DNA of 64,000 bases, from NCBI RefSeq assembly GCF_002483205.1, contig NZ_DLHM01000004.1, positions 62,001 to 126,000 of the forward strand, read 5' to 3'. The notes beneath the pieces are model-generated. The model was not told the origin of the DNA. It saw only the letters and a program-made list of their open reading frames with translations, and searched no databases. The DNA is from Flavihumibacter sp. UBA7668. Its GTDB lineage: Bacteria > Bacteroidota > Bacteroidia > Chitinophagales > Chitinophagaceae. Positions 37,671 through 46,376 of this stretch are shown here, piece by piece (positions within the stretch are counted from its first letter, which is position 1; each line of letters starts with the position of its first letter). Both the position numbers and the translations under genes were made by a program.

Positions 37671-38714
37671 ATGAAACGTGGTATGCTTATGTGGCGCTTT
37701 GGGTTAAGCTGTATGCTTGCTCTTGGTTCATTAAATGAACTAAGCGCTCAGGATTTACGGTTCTCACAATGGTTTAATTCCCCTCTTACTACCAATCCGG
37801 CAAACACGGGATTTATTCCTGATGCTGATTTCAGAATTGGTGCCAATTACAGAAGCCAGTGGATCAATGTGATGGAAGTGCCATACAAAACAATCAGTGT
37901 TTTTGGTGATGCACAACTTTTCCGTGATCGGATTGAAAGCGGTTGGTTAGGTGTGGGTGGGGTAATCCTGAGAGATGTGGCAGGTAGTGGTAATCTGACA
38001 TCAACCAAAGCGTATGGTTCTGTTGCCTACCACCAGATGCTTGGATTTTCAAGTTTATTATCAGCCGGTTTTAATATTGGATGGGCAAATAAAAGAATCG
38101 ATCCTACACGCCTCAAATTCCCTGATCAGTTTAATTCTGCAACCGGTTTTTTTGATGCAGGTGTTCCTACCAGTGTAGTATTTAATTCCACCAGCATCAG
38201 TTATATGGATATGCAGGTTGGAATGAATTATGCCTATTTCCCAACTGAAGACATGTACCTGAATGGTGGATTTTCTGTTCATCATATTAACCGCCCCAGA
38301 GAAACCTTTTTTACTGAAGCGGGTTTTGATAATCGACTTTCTCCCCGTTATATTGGTTTTATTAATGCCAGCGCCAAATTGAACCAGCAGGTAATCTTAA
38401 ATCCCATGGTCTATTATACATCACAAGCTTCCGCATCGGAACTTGTTGGTGGTTTAAGTGCTAACTATAACCTCAGTGGAGATGGAGAAACACAACTTAT
38501 TGGTGGCATGTATTACCGCGTAGGTGAATCCCTGATTCCGCTGGTCGGGTTTCAATGGAAACAATTCCGGATGAGCTTTACTTATGATGTTACCACATCT
38601 CCGCTTTCACAATACAATAGTTCAAGGGGCGCAATAGAATTTTCATTGTTGAAACATGGTTTTTACAGTGAAGGAAATGGAAACCTCAGACAGTCACTCT
38701 GTCCAAGTTTTTAG
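37671..38714 (+). CDS. PorP/SprF family type IX secretion outer-membrane protein
   Basis: 347 residues with signal peptide (to about LSAQ). Family features: DLRFSQWFNSPLTTNPANTGF at the mature N-terminus, HHINRPRETFF in the middle and a beta-barrel pattern throughout. PorP/SprF proteins help type B (CHU_C) cargo reach or stay on the cell surface. It is directly downstream of a CHU_C protein and likely dedicated to it. Confidence 0.93.
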   Translation: MKRGMLMWRFGLSCMLALGSLNELSAQDLRFSQWFNSPLTTNPANTGFIPDADFRIGANYRSQWINVMEVPYKTISVFGDAQLFRDRIESGWLGVGGVILRDVAGSGNLTSTKAYGSVAYHQMLGFSSLLSAGFNIGWANKRIDPTRLKFPDQFNSATGFFDAGVPTSVVFNSTSISYMDMQVGMNYAYFPTEDMYLNGGFSVHHINRPRETFFTEAGFDNRLSPRYIGFINASAKLNQQVILNPMVYYTSQASASELVGGLSANYNLSGDGETQLIGGMYYRVGESLIPLVGFQWKQFRMSFTYDVTTSPLSQYNSSRGAIEFSLLKHGFYSEGNGNLRQSLCPSF

Positions 38715-38716
38715 AG

Positions 38717-38724
38717 TAAATTTG
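38717..38724 (+). promoter_or_regulatory. Candidate -7 box TAAATTTG
   Basis: TAnnTTTG match just after the PorP/SprF stop and 4 bases before the next ATG (38729). No -33 element was recognised; the following gene could also be read through from porP. Confidence 0.35.
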
Positions 38725-38728
38725 CACC

Positions 38729-39331
38729 ATGATGAAAAGAATTCTGTTGGCATTCATCTGCCAGTGCTTATTGATTGTATCCGTAATTGCTCAGGATGAT
38801 AGCGAAACTGAAGAAGGACCAAAAGGCTTTGACAGAAGCCGGCTCTTTGTAGGGGGGAATTTTGGCCTCAGCTTTGGAAACTTTACGTTTATAAACGTAT
38901 CACCACAAATTGGATACCGATTCAATGATTTTTTTGCAGCTGGAATCGGCATTAACGGACAGTTTTCCCAAACCAAATACAGATTTGGAGGTGAAATCCA
39001 ATCAAAAGACAGGTATGGTGTTGCAGGTATGAACGTTTTCGGACGACTCTATCCAATTAAACAGGGTTTTATTCAGCTACAGCCTGAAATGAATTATATC
39101 TGGGGAAGCCATATTGATTATAATCCCCAGGAAACTAAAACATCTCTAAACGGCAAAATTCTCCCCTCTTTATTAGCTGGTGCGGGTGCCTTTTTACCTG
39201 CAGGTGGGGTAGGAGGGTTCATTATAATGGCCCAGTATGATTTGCTGAATAAAAGTGATTATTACCCAAACCCAAGCACACCTTACGGGAAAAATATATT
39301 CCTTTCGGTCGGTTTCAACATGGGATTATAG
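38729..39331 (+). CDS. Exported outer-membrane beta-barrel protein
   Basis: 200 residues with a signal peptide (FICQCLLIVSVIAQ) and alternating beta strands (FVGGNFGLSFGNFTFINVSPQ, GYRFNDFFAAGIGINGQF) ending in NIFLSVGFNMGL, with aromatic-rich girdles of a small outer-membrane barrel. It fits the small OmpA/PorT-like barrel group of Bacteroidota. Position after PorP/SprF suggests a surface role; function unknown. Confidence 0.8.
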   Translation: MMKRILLAFICQCLLIVSVIAQDDSETEEGPKGFDRSRLFVGGNFGLSFGNFTFINVSPQIGYRFNDFFAAGIGINGQFSQTKYRFGGEIQSKDRYGVAGMNVFGRLYPIKQGFIQLQPEMNYIWGSHIDYNPQETKTSLNGKILPSLLAGAGAFLPAGGVGGFIIMAQYDLLNKSDYYPNPSTPYGKNIFLSVGFNMGL

Positions 39332-39333
39332 GA

Positions 39334-39873
39334 TTACTGAATCTTATTAAATAATTCAACCGGATTATCACATACAATAATTCGTTCTTCCAGCGGTTCA
39401 TATAAGAATTGTTCTTTCTCTGCCTGCCGCATAAACAAAATCAGGTGCTGGAAATAACTACCGGAATTTAACAGGTAAATTTTCTTATCATGAATTTTTA
39501 ACTGATTCCAGGTTAGCATTTCAAAGAATTCGTCCATAGTACCGAATCCACCCGGAAGAATGATGGCAGCATCACTCATTTCATACATCATCCGTTTACG
39601 GGTATGCATATCAGGAACAACTGCCAATTCTGTTATGCCATCATGCTGTTGTTCCCATTCAGTTAAGACCTTCGGAATAACACCCATTACTTCACCTCCA
39701 TTCGCAAGAACCGAATCGGCAATTACTCCCATTAATCCCTTTTTGCCTCCGCCATAAACCAGTTTTATCTGGAGCATAGCTAATAATTTGCCCAGTTCTG
39801 CTGTGTGTTTGGCAAATACCGGGTTAGTCCCGGCTTGCGATCCGCAAAAAACAGCAATAGCTTTTATATTCAT
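39334..39873 (-). CDS. LOG family protein (TIGR00730-like nucleoside 5'-monophosphate phosphoribohydrolase)
   Basis: The ATG at 39873 (MNIKAIAVFCGSQAG) gives 179 residues. The LOG motifs are VYGGGKKGLMGVIAD, RKRMMYEMSDAAIILPGGFGTMDEFFEMLTW. These enzymes cleave ribose-5-phosphate from AMP or cytokinin nucleotides. Bacterial members are often mis-named lysine decarboxylases. A longer paralogue sits 1.6 kb away, on the other side of the symporter. Confidence 0.9.
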   Translation of the reverse strand: MNIKAIAVFCGSQAGTNPVFAKHTAELGKLLAMLQIKLVYGGGKKGLMGVIADSVLANGGEVMGVIPKVLTEWEQQHDGITELAVVPDMHTRKRMMYEMSDAAIILPGGFGTMDEFFEMLTWNQLKIHDKKIYLLNSGSYFQHLILFMRQAEKEQFLYEPLEERIIVCDNPVELFNKIQ

Positions 39874-39939
39874 AGTTAATTGTGTCAAAGTACGCGTATT
39901 CCTATTTACATTGTGACAATTTTATAAAATCTTTAGCGC

Positions 39940-41394
39940 ATGTCTTCCACCCTGCTTTTCACGTTTGTGATCGCATATTTCGCTGTTTTGCTTGTTGTTG
40001 CCTATATCACTTCCAGAAATTCCAATAATGAAAGTTTTTTCATCGGAAATAAAAATTCCAACTGGATGCTGGTGGCTTTTGGCATGATTGGTACTTCGTT
40101 GAGCGGCGTAACCTTTGTTTCGGTTCCCGGTACGGTGGAAACCAGCGCTTTTTCTTATATGCAGGTGGTTATCGGTTATTTGCTTGGGTATATAGTAATA
40201 GCATATGTATTACTGCCCATTTATTACAAAATGAACCTTACTTCCATTTACAATTATCTGCAACAACGATTTGGCTTCACCGCTTATAAAACAGGAGCTT
40301 TGTTTTTTATCATTTCGAGAACCATCGGAGCTACCGCAAGGCTTTACCTCGTCATAAATGTATTGCAGCTTTTTATTCTGGATGACCTGGGTATCCCTTT
40401 TGTGGTCACTTCCCTGATTATTCTGCTTATGATCCTGCTTTATACGTTTGAAGGAGGGGTTAAAACCATCGTATACACAGACACCCTGCAAACAAGTTTT
40501 ATGTTACTCGGTCTGGTTGTTTGCGTTATCTATATCATGAATAACCTCGGTATGAACTTTGGGGAAACCATGACAGCCCTCTCTGTCAAAGGATATACCA
40601 ATGTATTCAATATGGATGTCAACAGCAAAGGTTTTTTTCTTAAACAGATCTTAGGTGGTGCTTTTATTACGATAGCCATGACCGGACTTGATCAGGAAAT
40701 GATGCAGAAAAACATATCTGTAAAAACACTGAAAGACTCCCAGAAAAATATAATGACCTTCAGTGTGATTATAGTATTTGTGAATTTTCTTTTCCTTCTT
40801 CTGGGCGGATTACTTTATATTTTTGCTGCACAAAAAGGATTGAGTGTTACCGGTGATGATCTGTTTCCAACAGTAGCACTTACTTACCTGCCACCGATAA
40901 CAGCAGTCATCTTTATAATTGCATTAATTTCTGCGTTGTTCCCCAGTGCAGACGGTGCATTAACAGCCCTGACGTCTTCCTTTTGCATTGATATGCTGGG
41001 AATCAAACGTAATCCAACACTTAATGAAAAAAGTCAGAAACGTATCCGCATGACGGTGCACCTTAGTTTCACTATTGTATTCATGTTATGTATTCTGATA
41101 TTTAAATGGATCGATAATAAATCCATCATCGGGGTTATTCTGGACCTTGCAGGCTATACTTATGGTCCGTTATTAGGTCTCTTTTCTTTTGGGATATTGA
41201 CAAAAAGAAAATTCGCCGATACGTTTGCTGTAACCCTGATCTGTTTAATATCCCCCGTAATCAGCTATTTCATCAGTCAGAATGCAGATCAATTATTCGG
41301 CGGTTATCAGATTGGAATTGAACTATTGCTTATCAATGGTCTGATCACCTTCCTCGGCCTGTTAATCATATCCAAAAAACCGGCACTGGCATAA
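39940..41394 (+). CDS. Sodium:solute symporter (SSS family)
   Basis: 484 residues with 13 predicted helices. The SSS pattern is visible: SFFIGNKNSNWMLVAFGMIGTSLSGVTFVSVPG in TM1/2, IISRTIGATARLYLV, and ALISALFPSADGALTALTSSFCIDM in the Na2-site helix. Substrate cannot be read with confidence; candidates are sugars, amino acids or organic acids. It stands alone between two LOG-family genes. Confidence 0.88.
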   Translation: MSSTLLFTFVIAYFAVLLVVAYITSRNSNNESFFIGNKNSNWMLVAFGMIGTSLSGVTFVSVPGTVETSAFSYMQVVIGYLLGYIVIAYVLLPIYYKMNLTSIYNYLQQRFGFTAYKTGALFFIISRTIGATARLYLVINVLQLFILDDLGIPFVVTSLIILLMILLYTFEGGVKTIVYTDTLQTSFMLLGLVVCVIYIMNNLGMNFGETMTALSVKGYTNVFNMDVNSKGFFLKQILGGAFITIAMTGLDQEMMQKNISVKTLKDSQKNIMTFSVIIVFVNFLFLLLGGLLYIFAAQKGLSVTGDDLFPTVALTYLPPITAVIFIIALISALFPSADGALTALTSSFCIDMLGIKRNPTLNEKSQKRIRMTVHLSFTIVFMLCILIFKWIDNKSIIGVILDLAGYTYGPLLGLFSFGILTKRKFADTFAVTLICLISPVISYFISQNADQLFGGYQIGIELLLINGLITFLGLLIISKKPALA

Positions 41395-41449
41395 ACTAAA
41401 CCAGGAAAATCTACGTTCTTGTAAGGTAAACATACGATGCCATACAATT

Positions 41450-42145
41450 ATGAACGACACGATCAAAATGACCAAACAGAGGCGTTGGAGTGAGTCAAAA
41501 GCACATTCAAGCTGGCAGATTTTCAAGATAATGGCTGAATTTGTTGATGGATTTGAAGCACTGGCCAAACTTGGTCCCTGTATCTCCATCTTTGGTTCCG
41601 CCAGAACCGAACCCGGACATCCGGCCTATGAATTAACGGTGGATGTTGCAAAGCGCCTTGCTGAAGATGGATTTGGGATAATTTCCGGCGGCGGTCCAGG
41701 TATCATGGAAGCGGCCAACAAGGGTGCCCAGCTTGGCGGAGGAAAATCAGTGGGATTAAATATCGAACTTCCTTTTGAACAACATGCCAACCCTTATATC
41801 GATCGGGATGCTAATCTGAATTTTGAATACTTCTTTGTTCGCAAAACCATGTTTACCAAATATTCCCAGGGATTTGTAATGATGCCCGGAGGATTTGGTA
41901 CCATGGATGAGTTTTTCGAAGTTGCTACCCTCATCCAAACGGGAAAAATGCTTCAGGTTCCATTGATCCTGGTTGGTACTGCCTACTGGACCGGACTAAT
42001 GCAATGGTTGCAAAACACCATGCTGACGGAAGGATATATTTCCCCGGAAGATATGGAGCTGCTTAAAATAGTTGATACAGCAGATGAAGTGGCAGAACAT
42101 GTACTTCATTTCTACAGTAAACATCCGCTTCAGCCTAATTTCTAA
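41450..42145 (+). CDS. LOG family protein (TIGR00730-like), longer paralogue
   Basis: 231 residues. Motifs: FGSARTEPGHPAY, IISGGGPGIMEAANKGAQLGGGKSVGLNIELPFEQ, FFVRKTMFTKYSQGFVMMPGGFGTMDEFFEVATLIQT. It has about 45 extra N-terminal residues over the paralogue at 39.3 kb and belongs to the larger LOG subgroup. Phosphoribohydrolase activity on nucleotides is expected. Confidence 0.88.
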   Translation: MNDTIKMTKQRRWSESKAHSSWQIFKIMAEFVDGFEALAKLGPCISIFGSARTEPGHPAYELTVDVAKRLAEDGFGIISGGGPGIMEAANKGAQLGGGKSVGLNIELPFEQHANPYIDRDANLNFEYFFVRKTMFTKYSQGFVMMPGGFGTMDEFFEVATLIQTGKMLQVPLILVGTAYWTGLMQWLQNTMLTEGYISPEDMELLKIVDTADEVAEHVLHFYSKHPLQPNF

Positions 42146-42156
42146 TAATTTGGACC

Positions 42157-42164
42157 TATTTTTG
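42157..42164 (+). promoter_or_regulatory. Candidate -7 box TATTTTTG
   Basis: Matches TAnnTTTG 16 bases before the TTG start of the O-methyltransferase; the start site would fall near 42170, giving a short leader. Confidence 0.45.
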
Positions 42165-42180
42165 CACAAATTGTCCCCCA

Positions 42181-42822
42181 TTGCAGGATCTGATAGACGA
42201 GCAGATAAATCTTTATGCAGAGCGATACAGCTCTGATGAGCCGCCTCTTTTGGCGGAAATCAACGCATTCACCCAGGCGAATCATCCGCATGCACATATG
42301 CTGAGCGGACGATTGCAGGGACGTTTTCTTTCCATGATCAGCCGCCTGCTGCAACCAGCCTATATTTTGGAGATTGGCACATTCACAGGATACAGTGCCC
42401 TCTGTCTGGCCGAAGGTCTCCAGGCTTCAGGCAGCTTACACACCATCGAAATCAGAAAGGAAGATGCCTCAACAGCTGAGAAGTTTTTTAAGCGATCGGT
42501 TTATGGTGATCAAATCCGCCTGCATCTGGGTGAGGCTGCCGGGATCATACCGCAACTTCCATTTACCTGGGACCTTGTATTTATTGATGCAGACAAAACC
42601 GGCTACCTTGAATACTATGAACTGGTACTGCCCCGTTTACGCAAAGGTGGCCTGATATTGGCGGATAATGTTCTCTTTCACGGACAGGTACTGGAATCGG
42701 AGATAACCGGGAAAAATGCGAAAGCCATTCATGCATTCAATGAACATGTAAAGGCCGATAAAAGAGTTGATACCAGCCTGCTGACACTGAGGGACGGACT
42801 TTTATTAATCCGGAAAAACTAA
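42181..42822 (+). CDS. O-methyltransferase (COMT/CCoAMT family)
   Basis: 213 residues from a TTG. SAM motif ILEIGTFTGYSALCLAEGL, the metal Asp in LVFIDADKTGYLEYYE and ADNVLFHG, with ALYC-like core, fit a Mg2+-dependent catechol or similar O-methyltransferase. It is followed by 3 bases and the LysM protein, so the two are co-transcribed. Substrate unknown. Confidence 0.9.
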   Translation: MQDLIDEQINLYAERYSSDEPPLLAEINAFTQANHPHAHMLSGRLQGRFLSMISRLLQPAYILEIGTFTGYSALCLAEGLQASGSLHTIEIRKEDASTAEKFFKRSVYGDQIRLHLGEAAGIIPQLPFTWDLVFIDADKTGYLEYYELVLPRLRKGGLILADNVLFHGQVLESEITGKNAKAIHAFNEHVKADKRVDTSLLTLRDGLLLIRKN

Positions 42823-42825
42823 AGC

Positions 42826-44034
42826 ATGAAACATCCAATCCTGTTGCTTCTGACCATATTGATGCTGTCAAAATTAACTGCACAGCAGAATCCAGCCGTA
42901 CTGGCTTATATTCAGCAATATAAGCAGTTGGCTGTTGATGAAATGTTGCGAACCGGCGTACCGGCTTCCATCAAGCTGGCGCAGGGGATCCATGAAACCG
43001 AAGCGGGAAGAAGTGATCTGGTTCTTCGATCCAATAATCATTTTGGAATCAAGTGTAAAACAAGCTGGACCGGAGCAAAAGTTTATCATGATGATGATGC
43101 CGCCGGTGAATGTTTCAGAAGTTATGGCGAAGCAGCGCAATCCTACCGTGATCATTCCGATTTTTTGCGAACTAACCAGCGGTATTCTTTCCTGTTTAAA
43201 CTGGATCCAACTGATTATGAAGCATGGGCATTTGGTCTGAAAAAAGCAGGCTATGCAACCAACATAAAATATTCTCAATTACTGATTCGCCTGATCGAGA
43301 CCTATAATTTGCAGGATTATACCCTGGTTGCATTGGGCAAAAAGGCACCAACCTCTGATTTACTGGTAGGTATTCGACCTCCTGCAGAATCAGAAATAAT
43401 AATTTCCGGTCCGCCGGTAATTACCAATTATCCTTCAGGCGTTTTTGAAATTAATGATACAAAAGTTGTGTATACAAAAGCCGGCAGCAGTTTGCTGGCA
43501 TTGGCAGATGAACACCGGATTTCTTTATCGCGCCTGCTTGATTTTAATGATATCACGCCCGGTGAAGGTGATTTGCTGATGGATGATCAGCTGATTTTCC
43601 TGCAACGTAAACGCAAAACAGGTGCCGGACTCTTCCATATCGTATCAGGTGATGAAAATCTGTATGATATTGCTCAGGCAGAAGGAATTCGATACGGTTC
43701 CCTGCTTGAACTGAACCAACTTCAGCCTGGTATGGAACCGGCAGAAGGAGAGCGGCTTTATCTGAAAGAAAAATCACCCAGGCAGCCATTACTGGCCGGG
43801 GCAAAACGCCCAATTACGAAAACTGAAACCGTATATACGCCGGCTCCTGCAGAATCCTATGTGCAACAAACATCTCTTTCAGCCAAAGCTGTTAAGCATA
43901 CCGTACGGGATAAAGAAACGCTGTTCGGAATCAGTAAAAAATATGGGGTGAGTATCGAACAGTTGAAAGATTGGAATCGCCTGAGTGGATCAGGACTTCG
44001 CAAAGGTCAGCAATTACTCATTTACAGGAATTGA
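42826..44034 (+). CDS. Exported glucosaminidase with LysM repeats
   Basis: 402 residues. Signal peptide (to TAQ), glucosaminidase (GH73-type) domain at about 24-165 with catalytic Glu in LAQGIHETEAGRSDL and the SNNHFGIKC motif, a middle region with two weak LysM-like modules, and a clear C-terminal LysM (HTVRDKETLFGISKKYGVSIEQLKDWN). It cleaves peptidoglycan between GlcNAc and MurNAc while holding the wall through LysM. It lies 1 base before the hpt start and is in the same operon as the O-methyltransferase. Confidence 0.9.
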   Translation: MKHPILLLLTILMLSKLTAQQNPAVLAYIQQYKQLAVDEMLRTGVPASIKLAQGIHETEAGRSDLVLRSNNHFGIKCKTSWTGAKVYHDDDAAGECFRSYGEAAQSYRDHSDFLRTNQRYSFLFKLDPTDYEAWAFGLKKAGYATNIKYSQLLIRLIETYNLQDYTLVALGKKAPTSDLLVGIRPPAESEIIISGPPVITNYPSGVFEINDTKVVYTKAGSSLLALADEHRISLSRLLDFNDITPGEGDLLMDDQLIFLQRKRKTGAGLFHIVSGDENLYDIAQAEGIRYGSLLELNQLQPGMEPAEGERLYLKEKSPRQPLLAGAKRPITKTETVYTPAPAESYVQQTSLSAKAVKHTVRDKETLFGISKKYGVSIEQLKDWNRLSGSGLRKGQQLLIYRN

Positions 44035-44035
44035 T

Positions 44036-44581
44036 ATGTCTGCAATACAGGTAAAAGATAAACTATTTGAACCTTATTTAACAGCCAGTGAAATCAATGG
44101 CCAGGTTCAACGCCTGGCTGCCGAAATAAATCGCGATTATGCTGGTAAAAAGCCGCTTTTTATTGCAATTCTCAATGGTTCCTTCATGTTTTCATCTGAT
44201 TTATTTAAGGCCATTCATATTGAAGCTGAAATCTGTTTTATAAAGCTGGCCTCCTATAAAGGAACAAAGTCTACTGGCCAGGTTATCACAGCAATTGGTC
44301 TAGATACAGATATACATGATCGTCATGTTATTATTTTGGAAGATATTGTTGACACCGGTAAAACCCTGAATGAGTTTTTACCCCAACTCCGGCACCAGCA
44401 ACCGGCCTCTCTCGAATTAGCAGTATTGCTGCATAAACCGGAGGCTACCCGCTACCCGGTACCTGTCAAGTACCTGGGTTTTAGTATCCCGGACAAGTTT
44501 GTTTTGGGGTATGGATTAGATTATGATGGCCTCGGACGCAATATTCCGGAGATTTACAAGTTAAAAGAAGGTGCTGAATAA
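44036..44581 (+). CDS. hpt: Hypoxanthine phosphoribosyltransferase
   Basis: The ATG at 44036 (MSAIQVKDKLFEPYL) gives 181 residues. The PRPP-binding motif is VIILEDIVDTGKTL, the PPi loop IAILNGSFMFSSDL and the SYKGTKSTG flexible loop are present, as is the C-terminal LGYGLDYDG. It salvages hypoxanthine or guanine to IMP or GMP. It follows the glucosaminidase gene at once. Confidence 0.93.
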   Translation: MSAIQVKDKLFEPYLTASEINGQVQRLAAEINRDYAGKKPLFIAILNGSFMFSSDLFKAIHIEAEICFIKLASYKGTKSTGQVITAIGLDTDIHDRHVIILEDIVDTGKTLNEFLPQLRHQQPASLELAVLLHKPEATRYPVPVKYLGFSIPDKFVLGYGLDYDGLGRNIPEIYKLKEGAE

Positions 44582-44596
44582 AACCTAACTTTCGGC

Positions 44597-46376
44597 ATGA
44601 AACTACCCCGTCCTGAAAACTGTAGTTGCCATATTATTCCTTGTTCTGGCTGGGTTCCATGCAGATTGCCAGTATTATTTTCGAGGCGAAATTCGGGATG
44701 AAACCCAAAAACCGCTTCCGAATGTAAAAATGACGATGCATTCTACCGGCTATCTCTATTATTCCGGTACTTCCGGTGGCTTTGGTATTACATCTGCAAA
44801 AGCAGAAGATTCCGTAACACTTAGTTTGGATGGATATAAAGTCTGTACTTTTTTGATGAAAAGTGTCAGGGAAAATACGTTTGTCCTGCCGCTGCTGGTC
44901 AAAAAAGCCTCTCAGCCGGAAAAAAGACTGATGTCGATTACCCGCGACCTTAAACCAGCTGAACTGGCTCGTTTTTCTGTGGGTGGAGAAACCTATTCAA
45001 GCCTGCGCGAAAACGATTACATGGATGCGGGAAAATTTCCTACCATAGATTTTGCCATCAATACAGACAAGGCTTCTTATAGTAATATCAGGAGATTTCT
45101 GAATATGGGAAGTACCGTTCCTCCGGATGCAGTTCGGATTGAAGAGATGCTCAATTATTTTACCCTTGAACATGAAACACCTGAACCTGGTGAGGATTTT
45201 CATATCCGAACCAACTTGTCGGAATGTCCCTGGAAACCAGCCAATCAGTTGTTTTACGTTAAGATCAGTGCCCGAAAACTTGATTTTTCTCAAATACCTC
45301 CCAGCAATCTGGTATTTCTTATTGATGTTTCAGGCTCCATGGATATGCCCAATCGCCTGCCCTTGCTAAAAAGTGCGTTTAAATTAATGGTGGATAACCT
45401 GCGACCGGTAGATACCATTTCAATTGTAGTGTATGGGGGCACTGTTGGTGTCTGGTTACAGCCAACTTCCGGTAGCGAAAAAGAGAAAATTCATAAATCA
45501 ATTGAAGAGTTAAGTCCGGGTGGATCAACAGCAGGTGAATCAGGCATTCTGGCTGCCTATCGACTAGCTGAGAGTACGTTTATCCCAAATGGTAATAACA
45601 GAGTAGTATTGGCAACTGATGGAGATTTTAACGTTGGTGAAACATCCGAAGAAGCATTGGAGCGTATGATTGTTCAGCAAAGACAGAAAGGAATTTATCT
45701 TACCTGTCTGGGTGTGGGAATGGGAAATTATAAAGACTCCAAACTGGAAGTACTTGCCAAAAAAGGAAACGGAAATTTTGCCTATCTCGACAATGAAAAA
45801 GAAGCTGAAAAAGTGCTGGTAAAGGAATTGACACAAACCATGTATTCTATTGCAGACGATGCTTTACTGCATGTAAGTTTTTTTCCAACCAATGTCAAGC
45901 ATTACCGGCTTATCGGGTTTGATAATAAATTCAGTGCCTTATCCGGTGATGGAGAAGGTCTGTTGGAAGGAGGAGAGGTAGGAACAGGGCATACCCTGAT
46001 GGCGATTTTTGAATTGACTCCGGTGGAGAAATACGATTCTTCTGCAGCCCTCGCCACTATCGAACTCAGCTATAAATTACCTAAAGATTCTATCCGGCAT
46101 AAAATGACGAGGACGGTCAACAATAGTAAAATCAATGCATTCCAAATCCTTCCTGAAACCTATAGGATGGCCGCCGGTATTACCTTGTTTGGTTCTGTAC
46201 TCAAAGAATCCCGCTTTGTTAAACCGGCCAACCTGCAGGATGTACTTACCATAATTCAGCCAATTTCAAAATCCGAGAACCTGATGCAGCAGGAATTAAT
46301 CGGATTAGTTGAAAAAGCGAAAAAAATCTATTACAAAGGCAAGGCTTCCAAGCTTAAAGCGAACTTGTTCTGGTAA
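44597..46376 (+). CDS. VWA-domain surface protein, YfbK-like (signal peptide frameshifted)
   Basis: From 44601 the homologous frame encodes a signal peptide-like stretch (KTVVAILFLVLAGFHADCQ), a carboxypeptidase-regulatory-like beta domain (GEIRDETQKPLPNVKM), a YfbK-type region (IEEMLNYFTLEHETPEPGEDF), a VWA domain with MIDAS motif LIDVSGSMD and VLATDGDFNVG, and the DUF3520-like C-terminal domain. The obvious ATG at 44597 is in another frame. Removing one C from the CCCC run at 44606-44609 gives MKLPVLKTVVAILFL. Otherwise the first usable start is 44730, without a signal. The last 46 bases overlap the end of the cyclase gene. Confidence 0.85.
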
